Part shown: piece after piece, positions 1 through 12,403 of the stretch | How the letters are laid out: each line of letters starts with the position of its first letter | How positions within the stretch are numbered: the first letter of the stretch is position 1 | Source of the DNA: Dillenia suffruticosa | Lineage: Eukaryota; Streptophyta; Magnoliopsida; Dilleniales; Dilleniaceae | DNA: 64,000 bases | Reading direction: 5' to 3' | NCBI GenBank assembly: GCA_033439265.1 | Contig: JAVTVX010000035.1 | Span: forward strand, 7,420,001-7,484,000 | Position numbers and translations under genes: made by a program | The notes under the pieces: generated by a model | Told to the model about the DNA's origin: nothing | The model's database searches: none | What the model saw: the letters and a program-made list of their open reading frames with translations, nothing else

Positions 1-3000
1 CACCACCACCCCAAATCAGAAAACTGATTCCCGACCTGAACCCTTCAATTCTGAACATGTATCTTCACTAATACTGGGAAAGGAGAACTAGCCCCAGTGG
101 CCCCACCACCCGCAAGGGGGGAAGGATGTCGTAAACCCAGGAATTGATGATATTGAATTAAGTTTATTCTGAATCTTTTCATCCATTAATCCAAGTTTTC
201 TTTAGTTGTCCATTTAAACCTCAGACTTGCAGGATTTTATACTCCCCAGCTGAATACAAACTTATGTAGATATTCTCCTGCCACCTTCACTTCTGCCCTT
301 TCTACCAGGAGAGGAATAATGAGAAAAGACTGAGAAGGCAATGGACATGATGTGTATTATAAAACCTGCTTGTCACCCAAAACCTAGACTACAGCATGAA
401 ATCTTTAATGTATGTATGCAATTTCTGACAATGAAACTTAACCAACATAGAGATAATATAAAATTATTTGATATGTACTAAATACCACCAAGCTTGGCTA
501 AACCCAGTACATGATGTACTTACCGTTTCCTGAAGATTAACACGTCGTAAGTAGGCTCGTTGGAGGTTAGCGCCCCTGAGATTAGCATTGGTCAACTTTG
601 CACCCTGAGAAATAGGAGCAGTAAGATTATGCAATGAGAAACAACGTTAGTTCCAAAGACTACCACAATAGAACCAGGCCAACTGATACGGAGAACAGAC
701 AAATCAAACATGCTTTGATGGTGTGAAGTTGTGAACAACAACCATAACCATACAAGAAACGGTTTTGTTTGATCACCCACCTACCTGCCTAAAAACAGTT
801 AATGAAACAATAACATTCCAATGACAAAAAAACTCAATGCATACAAGCCCTTTTGATGAATTTGCATTTTTAATAAAAAAAGGAGGCTTGTTCCTCATGT
901 GAATTTGCATTTTTAATAAAAAAAAAAATATATCAATATCCACACATACTACAACAGAAAATGCTACTTGCTGCAAGTCATTTGTCTGCACCAGGCAGCA
1001 GAAGTGACATCTAACAGTGAAACAGGCAATTGGGGATGAATATATTTGCAATTAACCAATACCACGCCAACAATTTCACTACTGCTCAAAAAAAAAAAAA
1101 AAAAAAGGATTCACTAAAAATATGCCACACTACAAGAAACATTTGAATGGGTAACCAGCAAGCTTAGATCAACAAAAGTTGTACAACATTAGAGGCACAA
1201 TTGAAATAAAAATTAATAAAGCATGAAATTGAGATCATAACCCAGGTGCTGCTTTTCTCAAAATGGTGAAAGAGTGGCAGTTGGAGATGTATTTAAAAGC
1301 AGGCATTGCTTTCTTTCAAATGCATGGCTGGAGAGGGCAAATATTCAATCAGCACTAAACAAAAAATACATGCTCCTGGTTTCCTATTCATCTTTTTCCC
1401 AAGATTCCTACAATTACCAAGGTTATCGTTCCTTAAAACTTTTGAGGTCATTCACCTTCCACGTGTGATTTCATCTCAGAGATTTTAGTGGCTTGGCAAA
1501 GCAGCAATCAGAATGCATTTGGTTATTCTATTCCAGAAAGTGTAAGTTATCATTATTGTTGTTGTTGTTGTTAATAACAATTAAAATAAAGAACTCCCAA
1601 CGTTGAACAATTACTAGTGGCTCAGAATAAGCATAAAAGAAGAAGTTTTCCCTGCAAAAGACTTCAACTTGCACCTTGTATAGAATGCTACAAAAATAGT
1701 TAACAACATATAATTATCACAATACAATGAAAAAACACACATATTACATCAATAATTTATAAGGCATTTGTTTATTAAAAAAAAAAAACCTAGAAGTTGC
1801 TTTTACGCTCAAGTAGGAAGTCATCAGGGACATCTTTATCCAATTTTAGGGTATTTGCTTTTCAGATGGATTTACGAGCAAGTTATTGATAGATACACTC
1901 GTTAATTATTTCTGGTCAGAATCCAATTTGATCAAAAGCTTAAAGTGATATGAGAAATGGCACCAAGTCAGAGCTCTATTGGCTGTGACCTTCCTGTCAT
2001 TCTCGCCCATAATCTTTCCTTCAAAATCCAACACGTATACAGACATTCTATATAAATTTGTTGTACAAGGTTAAGAATGAGAGGCATTAATCTTTAGTAT
2101 CAGACAGCTTTCATCTTTTAGATTACTCCCAGAATATCAGGTTTGACAGAAACAAGAAAAAAAAAATCATAATTGGTTCGTTAGCTGCAATAAGCATATA
2201 AATAAAACATTTTGCAACATCCAACTCGATACATGAGAAGAAAGCTAACTAGCTTTTACCTTTAAATTGGCTCCTTCCAAATTAGCTCCTTCCAAGTTGG
2301 CATCTGTAAGATCTGCACTCTGAATATAGTTAAATGCAGATTAGTACTTCACAAGAGACATCAATCCAGGCAAATGATAATCATGTCAAGGAATAGCTGT
2401 TCCACAAATGTAGCAAATGACTGGGCTTTTTAATGCAATAAAGTTATTTAATTACAAAAAGGAATCACGCGCTAATGGAGATAAGGCATTCAAGAAAGAC
2501 AGATTTAGAAGTCCAGAAAGAACAAAAAATGATGTGGAACATAATTTTGTTCAGAGACATTGACAAGGATAACTTATGGCTTTTAAAACCCCCCTTTCCT
2601 ATATGGCAAGAGGAACTTATACGACCACAACTTACTCCACAGCTCCATAATCTGCCCATGTTTTTTCATCTCCTCTCCCTTTTCTTCCCATTCTCTCCAT
2701 TCACTCTGCTCACTGAGAATGCACCAAAAGCTTAAACTAGGGAAGAAGGTGTATTTTCTAAACTAAAGAATTTTTCTTTCGGTCAAATTTACTAGTTACA
2801 ATCCATGACGTGAGATCCTCCATTAAATATACAAGATGTGGCAGTATCTGGAGACAAGTCATGACTGGCTATAATCAGATTTAATAAAGCTGAACCTGTA
2901 GATGTGCAGAACGCAGGTCTGCCCCCACGAAGCTACAGCCAATCAGAGAAGCATCTGCAAAATAAAGAAAAAAAAAACTTTCACTTGAAATTTCTGTCAC

Positions 3001-3780
3001 ACATGAAGAGGCAGTTCTCCAAAATATAAACAAGGCAAGGCTAAAATATCTGTTTAGTTTTTAATTAACACCATGCGTAAAATGAAAGCCTGCAACATAG
3101 ATGATGCTGATAATTTTCTTCCCATTCTTTCAGCAAATGATTACTGAAGATGAGTCCTCTTTATCATACTCAGTAAAGAACTATGAAAAAGATTGCTGAA
3201 AGTCACTTAGAAAGCACAATTACCTTGTAGATTTGCACTCTAAAGACTAGCTCCCACTAATAAAGCTCCACGAAGATTTGCTCCAGTAAATTCACATCTT
3301 CCCTAGGCAACATGCAATAATTACAAAAAATAACAATAATAAAATAAAATAAAAAATACAAAACTCAAGAAGACAATGCAAGTGCTGATGTCAGAAAAGA
3401 AAAGAAGGTAGGTTACGCCAATATTTCAGTAATTGTGAGAAACATTAAGGAATCAAATGAAAGTCGGTGATACTTAAGCAAAATTGCATTATGAAAGATA
3501 GAACCTTCAGCATCCACATCCTGCATCAAGTTTAGTGGTTAGTTTGGAAATGGCAGAAAACACAAACCAACTCGAATCAAGGGTTTTGGGGGGGGGGGGA
3601 ATAAGCCTCCATATTCCATGGAATGCAAAAATTATTACTAAACCCACAAGACAGATAAAATAACTGAAGAAGAACATTTGCACAGGCATACCAAAACCAA
3701 CTATTACAGTGGAAAAAAAAATACTTTGCTCCATACATTGGTCCTATATCATTTTACCCTATGGTTCAAAACATATGTGC

Positions 3781-3798
3781 CCCCCCCCCCCCCCCCCC
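3781..3798. repeat. Poly-C tract (18 C)
   Basis: An uninterrupted run of cytosines inside an intron of the FIP2-like pseudogene. Shorter G or C runs occur at 3587-3599, 20373-20387, 22364-22374, 28846-28855 and 62631-62641. Run length in such tracts is often unreliable in assemblies. Confidence 0.9.
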
Positions 3799-5264
3799 GC
3801 GGTGGGGGCATGCCAGCTTTACTTTGTTAAGGCTTTGCCGCCCTCCATCCATTTTAGGGACTTGAATGCCAGAAAAGAAAACGACAAAATAATAACTTTA
3901 AAACTAATTTTTGGTTTTTTAACTTTTGTTGTAATTTTACTATTTTATTATTTTTTTCGACACTTAACCGCCCCCAAAAATGGACTCAGGGTAAAGTAAT
4001 AACAGAGATAACCTTAGGGGACAAGTAATGAGTTTTGAAACATAAGGGGCAAATATTTTCAAGCCAAACCATAAGGATTTTTTGCTTTAACAAAATAACA
4101 AAGTTACATTCATATGGCATTAAAGGCAGCCTATTTGTGTACAGCTGGCACTCTTTGAGGCATGCTAAACTCCTTTCACCAACCTATTATTAAACCTTTT
4201 AAAATTTAATCAACGAAAAATATCCTATTTAAATTACTATCGTTCATCAAAATCACCAATAATTTTATCTAAAAAAGAAAAATTGATAAGGACTTGCTCA
4301 TCAAAATCAATATCAATAATTTTTTCATCGGAATTTGACAGACTAGTGTTTGATGAATCTTGGACAGTGCCACTAGGCGATCCATTAAAAACAGAAATGG
4401 GATCTCTTTAAAAAGAGTACTTTAGAGAACTAACAGAAAATTTGAGAATGATGCACACATCTGGTATTAGAAATATTACCAGTTTAGAAAGGTCAAGGCC
4501 AGAAAGATTCAACCCTCGGAATCTGACCTTTTCTGACTGTATACATTTGATGATATCATCAATACAGGTCATTCAGTTCTTGGACATCGTCTTCCTTCTT
4601 CTCATTTAAAACTGCATTAATTCCTTCTATTAATCCCCGAAACAAAAGAACTGAGGTCTGATTAAAGCAGAGATGCATGTTTTGTTATAACACTGGAAGC
4701 GCTTCAGTCCAATGCCATTTATAGACAACCAAAAGAGTTGTGTACAGCTAACCATAAACAAAGAGGTTATGGATGAAGGTTTCTTAAGAGCCTTGAAGCA
4801 CAATTTCTCAACCAAAATAGTCGTTTCAACATATGAGTATCTAAATCAATAACCAACTTGTACAACTAAAGAGTTCAGTTAAAATACTACAAATTACCAG
4901 ATGATGGACCTTATGATCTACTATACAATACTAAACTTTTGGGATTTCATTAAAAATTTTAGGGCAAGCCAAGGATTCTGTTCCAGGAAAGACAGAAAGG
5001 TTTCAGGTTATCACATCATATCAAGTTAAGCACCTCGTTTCAACATTCTGCAATTTTAGACATAATTTTGAAGGCAAGTTGTACCATTCGAAATTAGGCA
5101 TCTAAGATAAGCTGAATAATTTCAGGCATAACCATAGCAAGGGAACTCTTTTGACCCAAGTCTCAGTCAGAGCTTTCTCAGGGCTGTGCTTTTTTGTGTG
5201 TAGGCTAGCGTGAGTGCCATATAACAAAAGACACCCTGCAGCTTTTTCAGCCCACACCTGCTGC

Positions 5265-5269
5265 AAGGT
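5265..5269. repeat. Left 5-bp target site duplication (AAGGT)
   Basis: AAGGT directly precedes the terminal TGATGTGAAC of the retrotransposon. The same five bases follow its terminal CACATCA at 11744-11748. Five base pairs is the usual target duplication length for plant LTR elements, so the pair fixes both ends of the element. Confidence 0.9.
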
Positions 5270-5537
5270 TGATGTGAACCCGTTGGGTATAAAAACCCTA
5301 GAACCCACGAACAAGTTAATTTAGCCCAAAAATCGTTCCAACGAATTATTTGAACCGGTGGAATTAAAGACCTCAACCCTTGCCCTAAAGGAGGAAGAAC
5401 CTAAGGTTTCTTCCTCCTTTAGGGCAAGAGTTGAGGTCTTTAATTCCACCGGTTCAAATAATTCGTTGGAACGATTTTTGGGCTAAATTAACTTGTTCGT
5501 GGGTTCTAGGGTTTTTATACCCAACGGGTTCACATCA
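5270..5537. repeat. Palindrome of LTR 3'-end sequence forming the element's left terminus
   Basis: Left arm 5270-5399 and right arm 5407-5537 are reverse complements of each other around CCTAAGG (5400-5406), with one substitution and one extra T by eye. The right arm corresponds to the last 130 bp of the right LTR (11614-11743). The left arm is the same sequence inverted, and its match to the right LTR continues through CCTTAGG (11607-11613) and then stops. The outer end therefore reads TGATGTGAAC, the inverse of the LTR's own CACATCA end. No U3 sequence is present. Confidence 0.93.
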
Positions 5538-5539
5538 GT

Positions 5540-5553
5540 TGGTATCAGAGCCA
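5540..5553 (+). other. Primer binding site, initiator tRNA-Met type
   Basis: TGGTATCAGAGCCA starts two bases after the CA end of the left terminus. It is complementary to the 3' end of plant initiator tRNA-Met, the commonest primer for plant Ty3/gypsy and copia elements. Its position confirms that the internal domain begins here. Confidence 0.92.
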
Positions 5554-6383
5554 ATCCAGGTTTTTTTTTTCCCTTGAATTATTCTTATTTAATTTTTTTT
5601 TCTTCTTTTTGTGTCTGAAAAAAAAAACTCTTCATTCGTTGGTTTATTTCTTATTTTGGGTGTACTTATTCTTTATTTTGTGCTGTCATATTCCCAAAAA
5701 AAAAAGAAGAGAAGGGCAAAAAAAATAAAAGACCCACAACAAAAAAGAGGGGCCGTGAAAAAAAAAAGGCCAAAAAAAAAGGGGAGAAAAAAAAAAGAAA
5801 AAGACCCACAAAAAAAAAAAAGAGAAGAGGCCTTGAAAAAAAAAAAAAAAAGGACAGTTTTCAAATTTTGCAAAATTGATAATTCTCCATCTTGTGATTT
5901 GGCAGTGTTATTACCTTTTGGTTGGATTTGAAATATTTCATTATTTGTACACTTATCCAAATTCAAACTTTCCATATTTGTTTTCCTTTTATGGACTATT
6001 TCTTTATTTGTTCACCTTCCTTATTTATCTCATTTCTTGACTGTTTCCTTTCTAATTTAGCAATTTCTTTTTAAATTTACTACTTTTCTTATTCCTTATT
6101 TTCTCTTTCCTTCTTACTTTTCTTGTTATCCTTTCTTCTATATAAGTCATTGAATTTCACAGGGCAATTATTTTTGAGTTGAGTTCTCGAGTTCAATAAA
6201 GAACTTGACTAAGTGAAGTAGAGTGGTAAAAGGCAAGAGAGAATTCATTAAAAATAAAAACCAAATACATAGAGTGAAACACGAGTGGATTTGAGTGAAT
6301 CATTATTTTTGAGTGAAATACGTGAGGGAGTGTGGTGAATTTTTTTCTTATTTTATTCTAACATTGTCTTGCAGATTCCAATC
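5554..6383 (+). other. Retrotransposon untranslated leader, A-rich
   Basis: Between the primer binding site and gag is about 830 bp of leader. The part at 5690-5850 is a run of A-rich and AG-rich tracts that stays open in one frame only because it is lysine-coding low complexity. From 5930 to 6360 it is T-rich. No domain is recognisable and I do not call a gene here. Confidence 0.7.
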
Positions 6384-9300
6384 ATGACTCAAAATCAAAA
6401 AGAAAACATAAGTGAGGAGGTTCAACCACAGGTTGGGTCGAATCTACAACTACAAGCATTTATGGGGGAGATGAGACGGATGATGAAGAGGGAGTTAGAT
6501 CTTATACATGAAAGGTTGGATAAAGTGGAAGAAGGGTCGCAAAGGGGACAACCATCAATAGTGCCAACCCCCTCCAGGAGGAATAGGTTTCATCAAAGAG
6601 AAACTGAAGTTGTGGATGAGTTTGAAGGAGATGGGTTAGAAGAGGAGTTTGATAGGTTGTCAGTGGGTAGTCATAGGAGACTTGGTCGAAATAGAGAAGT
6701 TAATAATCGGGTCGACAATAATTTAGGTAGTATCAAGATGAAAATTCCATCGTTTCAAGGTAAAAGCGATCCCGAAACATATCTTGAGTGGGAAAAGAAG
6801 ATTGAGTTAGTTTTTGATTGTCATAGCTATTCTGAATTAAAGAAGGTTAAACTTGCTGTTATTGAGTTTACTGATTATGCAATTGTATGGTGGGATCAGT
6901 TGTGCATCAATAGACGACGGAATGGGGATCGACCCATTGAAACTTGGGGTGAGATGAAGAGGGTGATGAGACGACGATTTGTGCCGAGTCATTACTATAG
7001 GGATTTATATCTCAAGTTGCAAAGTCTCCACCAAGGTAATCGAAGCGTAGATGAGTATTACAAAGAAATGGAGATGACTATGATTCGAGCTAATGTGGAA
7101 GAAGATAGAGAGGCGACGATGGCTAGATTTTTGAATGGTTTAAATCGAGAGATTGCCAACACGATCGAGCTTCACCATTATGTGGAGTTGGAGGATTTGG
7201 TACATATGGCAATCAAGATTGAAAGGCAGCTCAAAAGAGGTAACACACGACCAAAACCAACACCACAGATTTTGAATGCAACATCTTGGAGAATGAGCTA
7301 CCCGAAGAAAGAAGAAAATTCAGCCATCTCCAGAGTTAAGCCTGAACATAAACCAGCTATCTCCACCACAACTTCTCAAAGTAAGTCAAACCCTACTTTA
7401 ACTCGATCTAGTGAGATTAAATGCTTCAGGTGTCAGGGAAGAGGATATATAGCTAGCCAATGTCCAAACAAGCGAGTTATGGTGATTCGGGAAAATTGTG
7501 CAATCGAGTCTGAAGATGAAGGTGACATTGATTGTTTGCCTCCATTGGAAGACGTCCCCATCGGAGCTGAGGAGTATGGGGCTGAACATGGTGAGATGTT
7601 AACGTTAGTAACATGTCGAGCCTTAAGCTTACAAGCCAGAGGAGATGAAGAAGAAGTACAACAGGAGAATATCTTTCACACTCGTTGCCATGTGAAAGAC
7701 AAGGTATGCATTTTGATCATTGACGGTAGTAGTTTTACTAATGTTGCGAGTAAGGCTTTAGTGGAAAAGCTCAATTTGTCAACCACTAAACATTCTCAAC
7801 CATACAAGCTACAATGGTTGAATGATAGTGGAAAAGTGAGGGTTACAAAACAAGTTGTTGTACCATTCCGGATTGGGAAATATGAAGATGAGGTGTTATA
7901 TGATGTGGTGCCAATGCAGGCTGGGCATATTTTGTTAGGAAGGCCTTGGCAATTTGATCGACATGTGCAACATGACGGCTTCACCAACAAATATTCATTC
8001 ATGTTCAACCAACGAAAAATCACTTTAATTCCAATGACACCAAAGCAAGTCTATGAAGACCGAGTGAGGTTGCAAAAATTGAGTGAGCAACAGAAACAAA
8101 AAGATCAAAATGGGTTGAGAGAAGAAAAAAAAAAGAGAAAAGAAGAGAGAAAAGCCGAATTTGATGAGAAAGAGAAAAGAGAGGAAAGTTCGGCCGAAAA
8201 GGTAAAATCCGAGAGAAAACAAAAGAATTTCTATGCCAAAACAAGTGAGGTTAAGCGAGCGATACTCTCAAGACGGCCAATGATTGTACTTTTGTACAAG
8301 GAATTCCTTTTAAACACTGACCAACTTAACCCTTCTTTGCCGAATATTATTGTGTCTCTTTTGCAGGAATTCGAAAATGTGTTTCCTGAAGAGCTACCCC
8401 AAGGTTTGCCACCTATCCGAGGGATTGAACATCAAATTGATTTCATACCCGGTGCATCAATTCCAAATCGCCCAGCATATAGAAGCAATCCAGAAGAGGC
8501 GAAGGAGCTTCAAAGACAAGTCAAAGAGTTGATGAAAAAAGGCCATGTGAGAGAAAGTATGAGTCCATTTGCAGTTTCAGTGATTTTGGTACCTAAGAAA
8601 GATGGAACATGGAGGATGTGTGTTGACTGCCGAGCCATTAACAACATAACGGTAAGATATCGACACCCTATTCCTCGTTTAGATGACATGTTAGATGAGT
8701 TGCATGGTACTTGTGTGTTTTCTAAAATTGATCTTAAGAGTGGATATCATCAAATACGAATGAAAGAAGGAGATGAATGGAAAACAGCTTTTAAAACTAA
8801 ATATGGGTTGTATGAGTGGTTAGTTATGCCTTTTGGATTAACCAATGCTCCTAGTACATTCATGCGCTTAATGAATCATGTTTTGCGTGCTTTTATTGGT
8901 AAATTCGTTGTTGTTTATTTTGATGATATTTTGATATATAGCAAAAGTTTGCATGATCATGTCTCACATTTGCATTCGGTTTTGGATGTACTTAGAAAAG
9001 AAAATTTATATGCTAACCTAAAAAAGTGTACCTTCTGCACCGACAAGCTTGTTTTTCTGGGTTTTGTTGTGAGTGCAAAAGACATCGAGGTGGATGAAGA
9101 GAAGATCAAAGCCATCCAAGAATGGCCAACCCCCTCCAATATAGGTAATGTTAGAAGTTTTCATGGTCTTGTTAGTTTTTACAGGAGGTTCATGAAAGAT
9201 TTTAGCACTATCGCTGCACCGCTTACACAAGTCATCAAGAAAAACGTTGCATTTCAATGGAGTGAAGAGCAAGAGAAGGCGTTTCAATTTATTAAACATA

Positions 9301-11180
9301 AGCTTACTCATGCACCTTTACTTGCTTTACCGAACTTTTCTAAAACATTTGAAATTGAATGTGATGCTTCTGATGTAGGTATAGGCGCTGTTCTTATGTA
9401 GGATGAAAGACCACTTGCATACTTTAGCGAGAAGTTAAGCGGGGCTGCACTTAACTATCCTACCTATGACAAAGAATTGTACGCCTTGGTTCGAGCTTTG
9501 GAGACATGGCAACACTATTTGTGGCCGAAAGAATTTGTGATTCGTACGGATCATGAATCCTTGAAACATTTGAAAAGTCAACATAAGCTAAATAAGAGAC
9601 ATGCTCGATGGATGGAATTCATCGAAACTTTCCCTTATGTCATTCGATATAAACAAGGTAAGGAGAATGTAGTTGCGGATGCACTTTCACGTAGGTATGC
9701 CTTAATCTCTACTCTTAATGCTAAATTTCTTGGTTTTGAGCATATTAAAGAACTTTATCATGATGACCATGATTTTGGAGAAATTTATAGTGCATGTGAA
9801 AAGTTTGCTGAGGGAAAATTCTATAGGCATGAGAACTTTTTGTTTAGGGAAAATAAGTTGTGCATGCCAAATTGTTCATTGAGAGAGTTGTTAGTTCGAG
9901 AATCTCATAGCGGAGGGTTAATGGGACATTTTGGAATTGCTAAAACCTTGGCAATTTTACAAGAGCACTTTTATTGGCCACACATGAAACGAGACATTGA
10001 GAGATTTTGTAGTAGATGTATTACCTGTAGGCAAGCTAAATCTAAGGTTCAACCTAATGGTCTTTACACACCCCTACCTATTCCTAGTTCACCTTGGATT
10101 GACATTTCAATGGATTTTGTATTGGGTTTACCTAAGAATAAATATGGACGAGATTCGATCTTTGTAGTTGTAGATCGATTTTCTAAGATGGCTCATTTTA
10201 TTCCTTGTCATAAATCTGACAATGCTTCTCATATTGCGGAATTATTCTTTAAGGAAATTATGAGATTACATGGGATGCCTAAAACAATCGTTTCAAATCG
10301 GGATACTAAGTTCCTGAGTTACTTTTGGAAGACATTATGGGGAAAGTTAGGAACGAAACTTTTATTTTCAACAACTTGTCATCCTCAAACTGATGGTCAA
10401 ACAGAAGTAGTCAATAGAACTTTATCCACTTTGTTGAGGGCTGTCATTGGTAAAAATATTAAAATTTGGGAAGAATGTTTGCCACATGTTGAGTTTGCAT
10501 ATAATCGTGCTGTTCACTTTACAACTAAATTCTCACCGTTTGAAATTGTTTATGGTTTTAATCCTTTAACTCCTTTGGATTTCTTACCTTTACCTATTTC
10601 TGAGCAAGTGAATTTAGATGGTAAGAGAAAAGCAGAATTTGTGAAACAACTTCACGAGAAAGTACGGTTCAATATAGAGAGGAGGACCGAACAATATATC
10701 AAACAAGCTAACAAGGGACGTCACAAGTTGATTTTTGAATCCGGTGATTGGGTTTGGTTACACATGCGGAAGGAAAGATTTCCGGCACAGAGACGTTCCA
10801 AGTTGTTGCCCCGAGGAGATGGTCCTTTTCAATTGTTAGAACAGATCAACGACAATGCTTACAAACTTGATTTACCAGGTGAGTATCATGTTAGTGCTAC
10901 TTTCAATATTATTGACTTGAGTCCTTTTGATGTAGGTGACGATTTGAGGACAAATCCTTCTCAAGAGGAGGGGAATGATGAGATCATCAATATTGTAAGG
11001 AATTCACGAGACCCAACTCAAGTCCCAGTTGGGCCGATGACAAAGGCCCGAGTTAAAAGATTCAAAAAAATACTGAATAACTTAATTCAGGGAGCTTTAC
11101 AACAAGAAATTGGAGCCCAAATAAATATAGAACCCAAAGGGGCCTTAATTATGCTTATACAAGCCCAGTTGGAAGAATAA
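6384..11180 (+). pseudogene. Retrotransposon gag-pol polyprotein, interrupted by one in-frame stop
   Basis: From the first ATG of the frame (6384) the reading frame is open to TAG at 9399-9401, then continues in the same frame to TAA at 11178-11180. Seen in order: gag with KIPSFQGKSDPETYLEWE-type capsid sequence; a CCHC zinc knuckle at about 7421-7463 whose histidine position is Tyr (7446-7448); an aspartic protease region with an IIDGSSF motif near 7716; reverse transcriptase with KDGTWRMCVDCRAINN and the YFDD catalytic box near 8916; RNase H, where the stop falls in the first strand after the CDAS motif; and integrase with an HHCC zinc finger (about 9905-10040) and the D, D(35)E core (about 10100-10400). 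The stop and the knuckle and protease changes suggest it is no longer functional. Upstream in-frame codons to 6369 lack ATG. Confidence 0.93.
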
Positions 11181-11228
11181 AAGGCCCAAAACTATCCAAA
11201 ACTAAGGGAGGACGAAAATAAAGAAAAA

Positions 11229-11743
11229 TAGCAGCAAGACTTGGTCAAAATAGTTTGATTTATTTAGTTTCCTAATTTTTATTTGTAACTTATGTTTAGT
11301 TTCCTAATTCTTTATTGTTTGGAGAGTTACTAAATTTTTAGTTGCCAATTATGTTTTTACCTTTAGACTATAAATAGGCCATTATACATTGTGTAAAACA
11401 ACACTTTTGAGAGAATTAATAAAATTGTGAGGATTCTTCACACAAGTCTTGTTCTTTTGAGAACTTTAAACTTATTCAAGATATGAGTCTTATTTAGTTC
11501 TTTGACTTATCAATCTAGGTTTCGAACCATCTAGATTGTGGCGTCATTCATTCCATCTTTATACCAAAGTTCTTGATCTAGTGAGAAACGGGTTTAAGGT
11601 CATATACCTTAGGTTCTTCCTCCTTTAGGGCAAGGGTTGAGATCTTTAATTCCACCGGTTCAAATAATTCGTTGGAACGATTTTTGGGCTAAATTAACTT
11701 GTTCGTGGGTTCTAGGGTTTTTATACCCAACGAGTTCACATCA
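11229..11743 (+). repeat. Right LTR of the gypsy element (left border approximate)
   Basis: It ends in CACATCA at 11743, followed by the AAGGT duplication. A TATA box lies at 11369-11376. The last 137 bp (11607-11743) are also found at the element's left end. The 5' border cannot be fixed by comparison because the left terminus lacks U3. I place it just after the purine-rich tract at about 11204-11228, so it may be off by tens of bases. Confidence 0.75.
11369..11376 (+). promoter_or_regulatory. TATA box of the right LTR
   Basis: TATAAATA lies in the U3 part of the right LTR, about 370 bp from its end. Transcription would begin roughly 30 bp downstream, near 11400, and read out into the flanking intron because there is no matching promoter at the left end. 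Confidence 0.6.
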
Positions 11744-11748
11744 AAGGT
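11744..11748. repeat. Right 5-bp target site duplication (AAGGT)
   Basis: AAGGT immediately follows the terminal CA of the right LTR and equals the bases at 5265-5269. Confidence 0.9.
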
Positions 11749-12403
11749 GAGGTCGGTTCAAACATCAATAGGAAAAAGCTCCTCACTGAATGATTTTCTT
11801 CCACATCAGGATTTTTTCTATTGTCCTTTATCTTTGATAGTGGATGGCACCACAGTTTGGTTTCTAATCAAACAAAGGAAGCGGAATTTAGGAACCCACC
11901 AATCCTCACAAGATCAGATAAAAAAATAATAATAATAACAAAACAAATAAAAGGATAGATAGGGCTAGCTGAGCAAAGAAATGTTGCATATTGAGAGGCC
12001 TAAAGAATGTAGATAAAGGATAACATAGAAAAAATAATCATCCAAGGAACATTCCATCACTGTTGGCATCCCATATTGACACAAACTTATAGTCTGGGAG
12101 AGGAAAAAAAATGTAGATACAAATAACAGGGAAATCATTTCACCATCTTACCAAAGTCTCAACCAAAATACACCAAAGTAGAAAAAATTTTGATAACAAG
12201 TTGTTGAAATTTGCACTCCAACACTGAGAAAGAAATGTAAAATTAGTCTGAGGAAGAAAAGGCATTACAATAAGCTGAAAATATTCAGCCTCTTGAAGAA
12301 GCTCTGGATATTCCGAGTCACTGAGAGTAGGAATTGCACCATCCCTCAGCCAGTTTAAAATATGTCGAAAATGTTTTCCATCCCTATCAACAAAGACAAA
12401 ACC

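Larger units (their letters stand above)
5270..11743 (+). mobile_element. Ty3/gypsy LTR retrotransposon with an aberrant palindromic left end
   Basis: The element is 6,474 bp, bounded by AAGGT duplications, and lies antisense in an intron of the FIP2-like pseudogene. In order it has: a palindromic left terminus (5270-5537), a tRNA-Met-type primer binding site, an A-rich leader (5554-6383), gag-pol (6384-11180, one in-frame TAG), a purine-rich tract (about 11204-11228) and a right LTR ending at 11743. Protein order gag, protease, RT, RNase H, integrase is that of Ty3/gypsy. I see no classical chromodomain at the integrase C-terminus, so the clade is left open. By eye, the right arm of the left terminus differs from the right LTR at about 3 of 130 positions, which indicates a fairly recent insertion. 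The left end lacks U3 and its TATA box, so it could not drive its own transcription. Confidence 0.95.

Noticed and set aside
5270..5537. Reading the palindrome as a complete, normal 268-bp LTR
   Set aside because: The right LTR lacks the inverted left arm and instead has about 380 bp of U3/R sequence with a TATA box, so the left end is not a normal LTR copy.
5611..5931. 106-codon lysine-rich open frame
   Set aside because: It translates the A-rich retrotransposon leader, has no domain and begins without a proper context.
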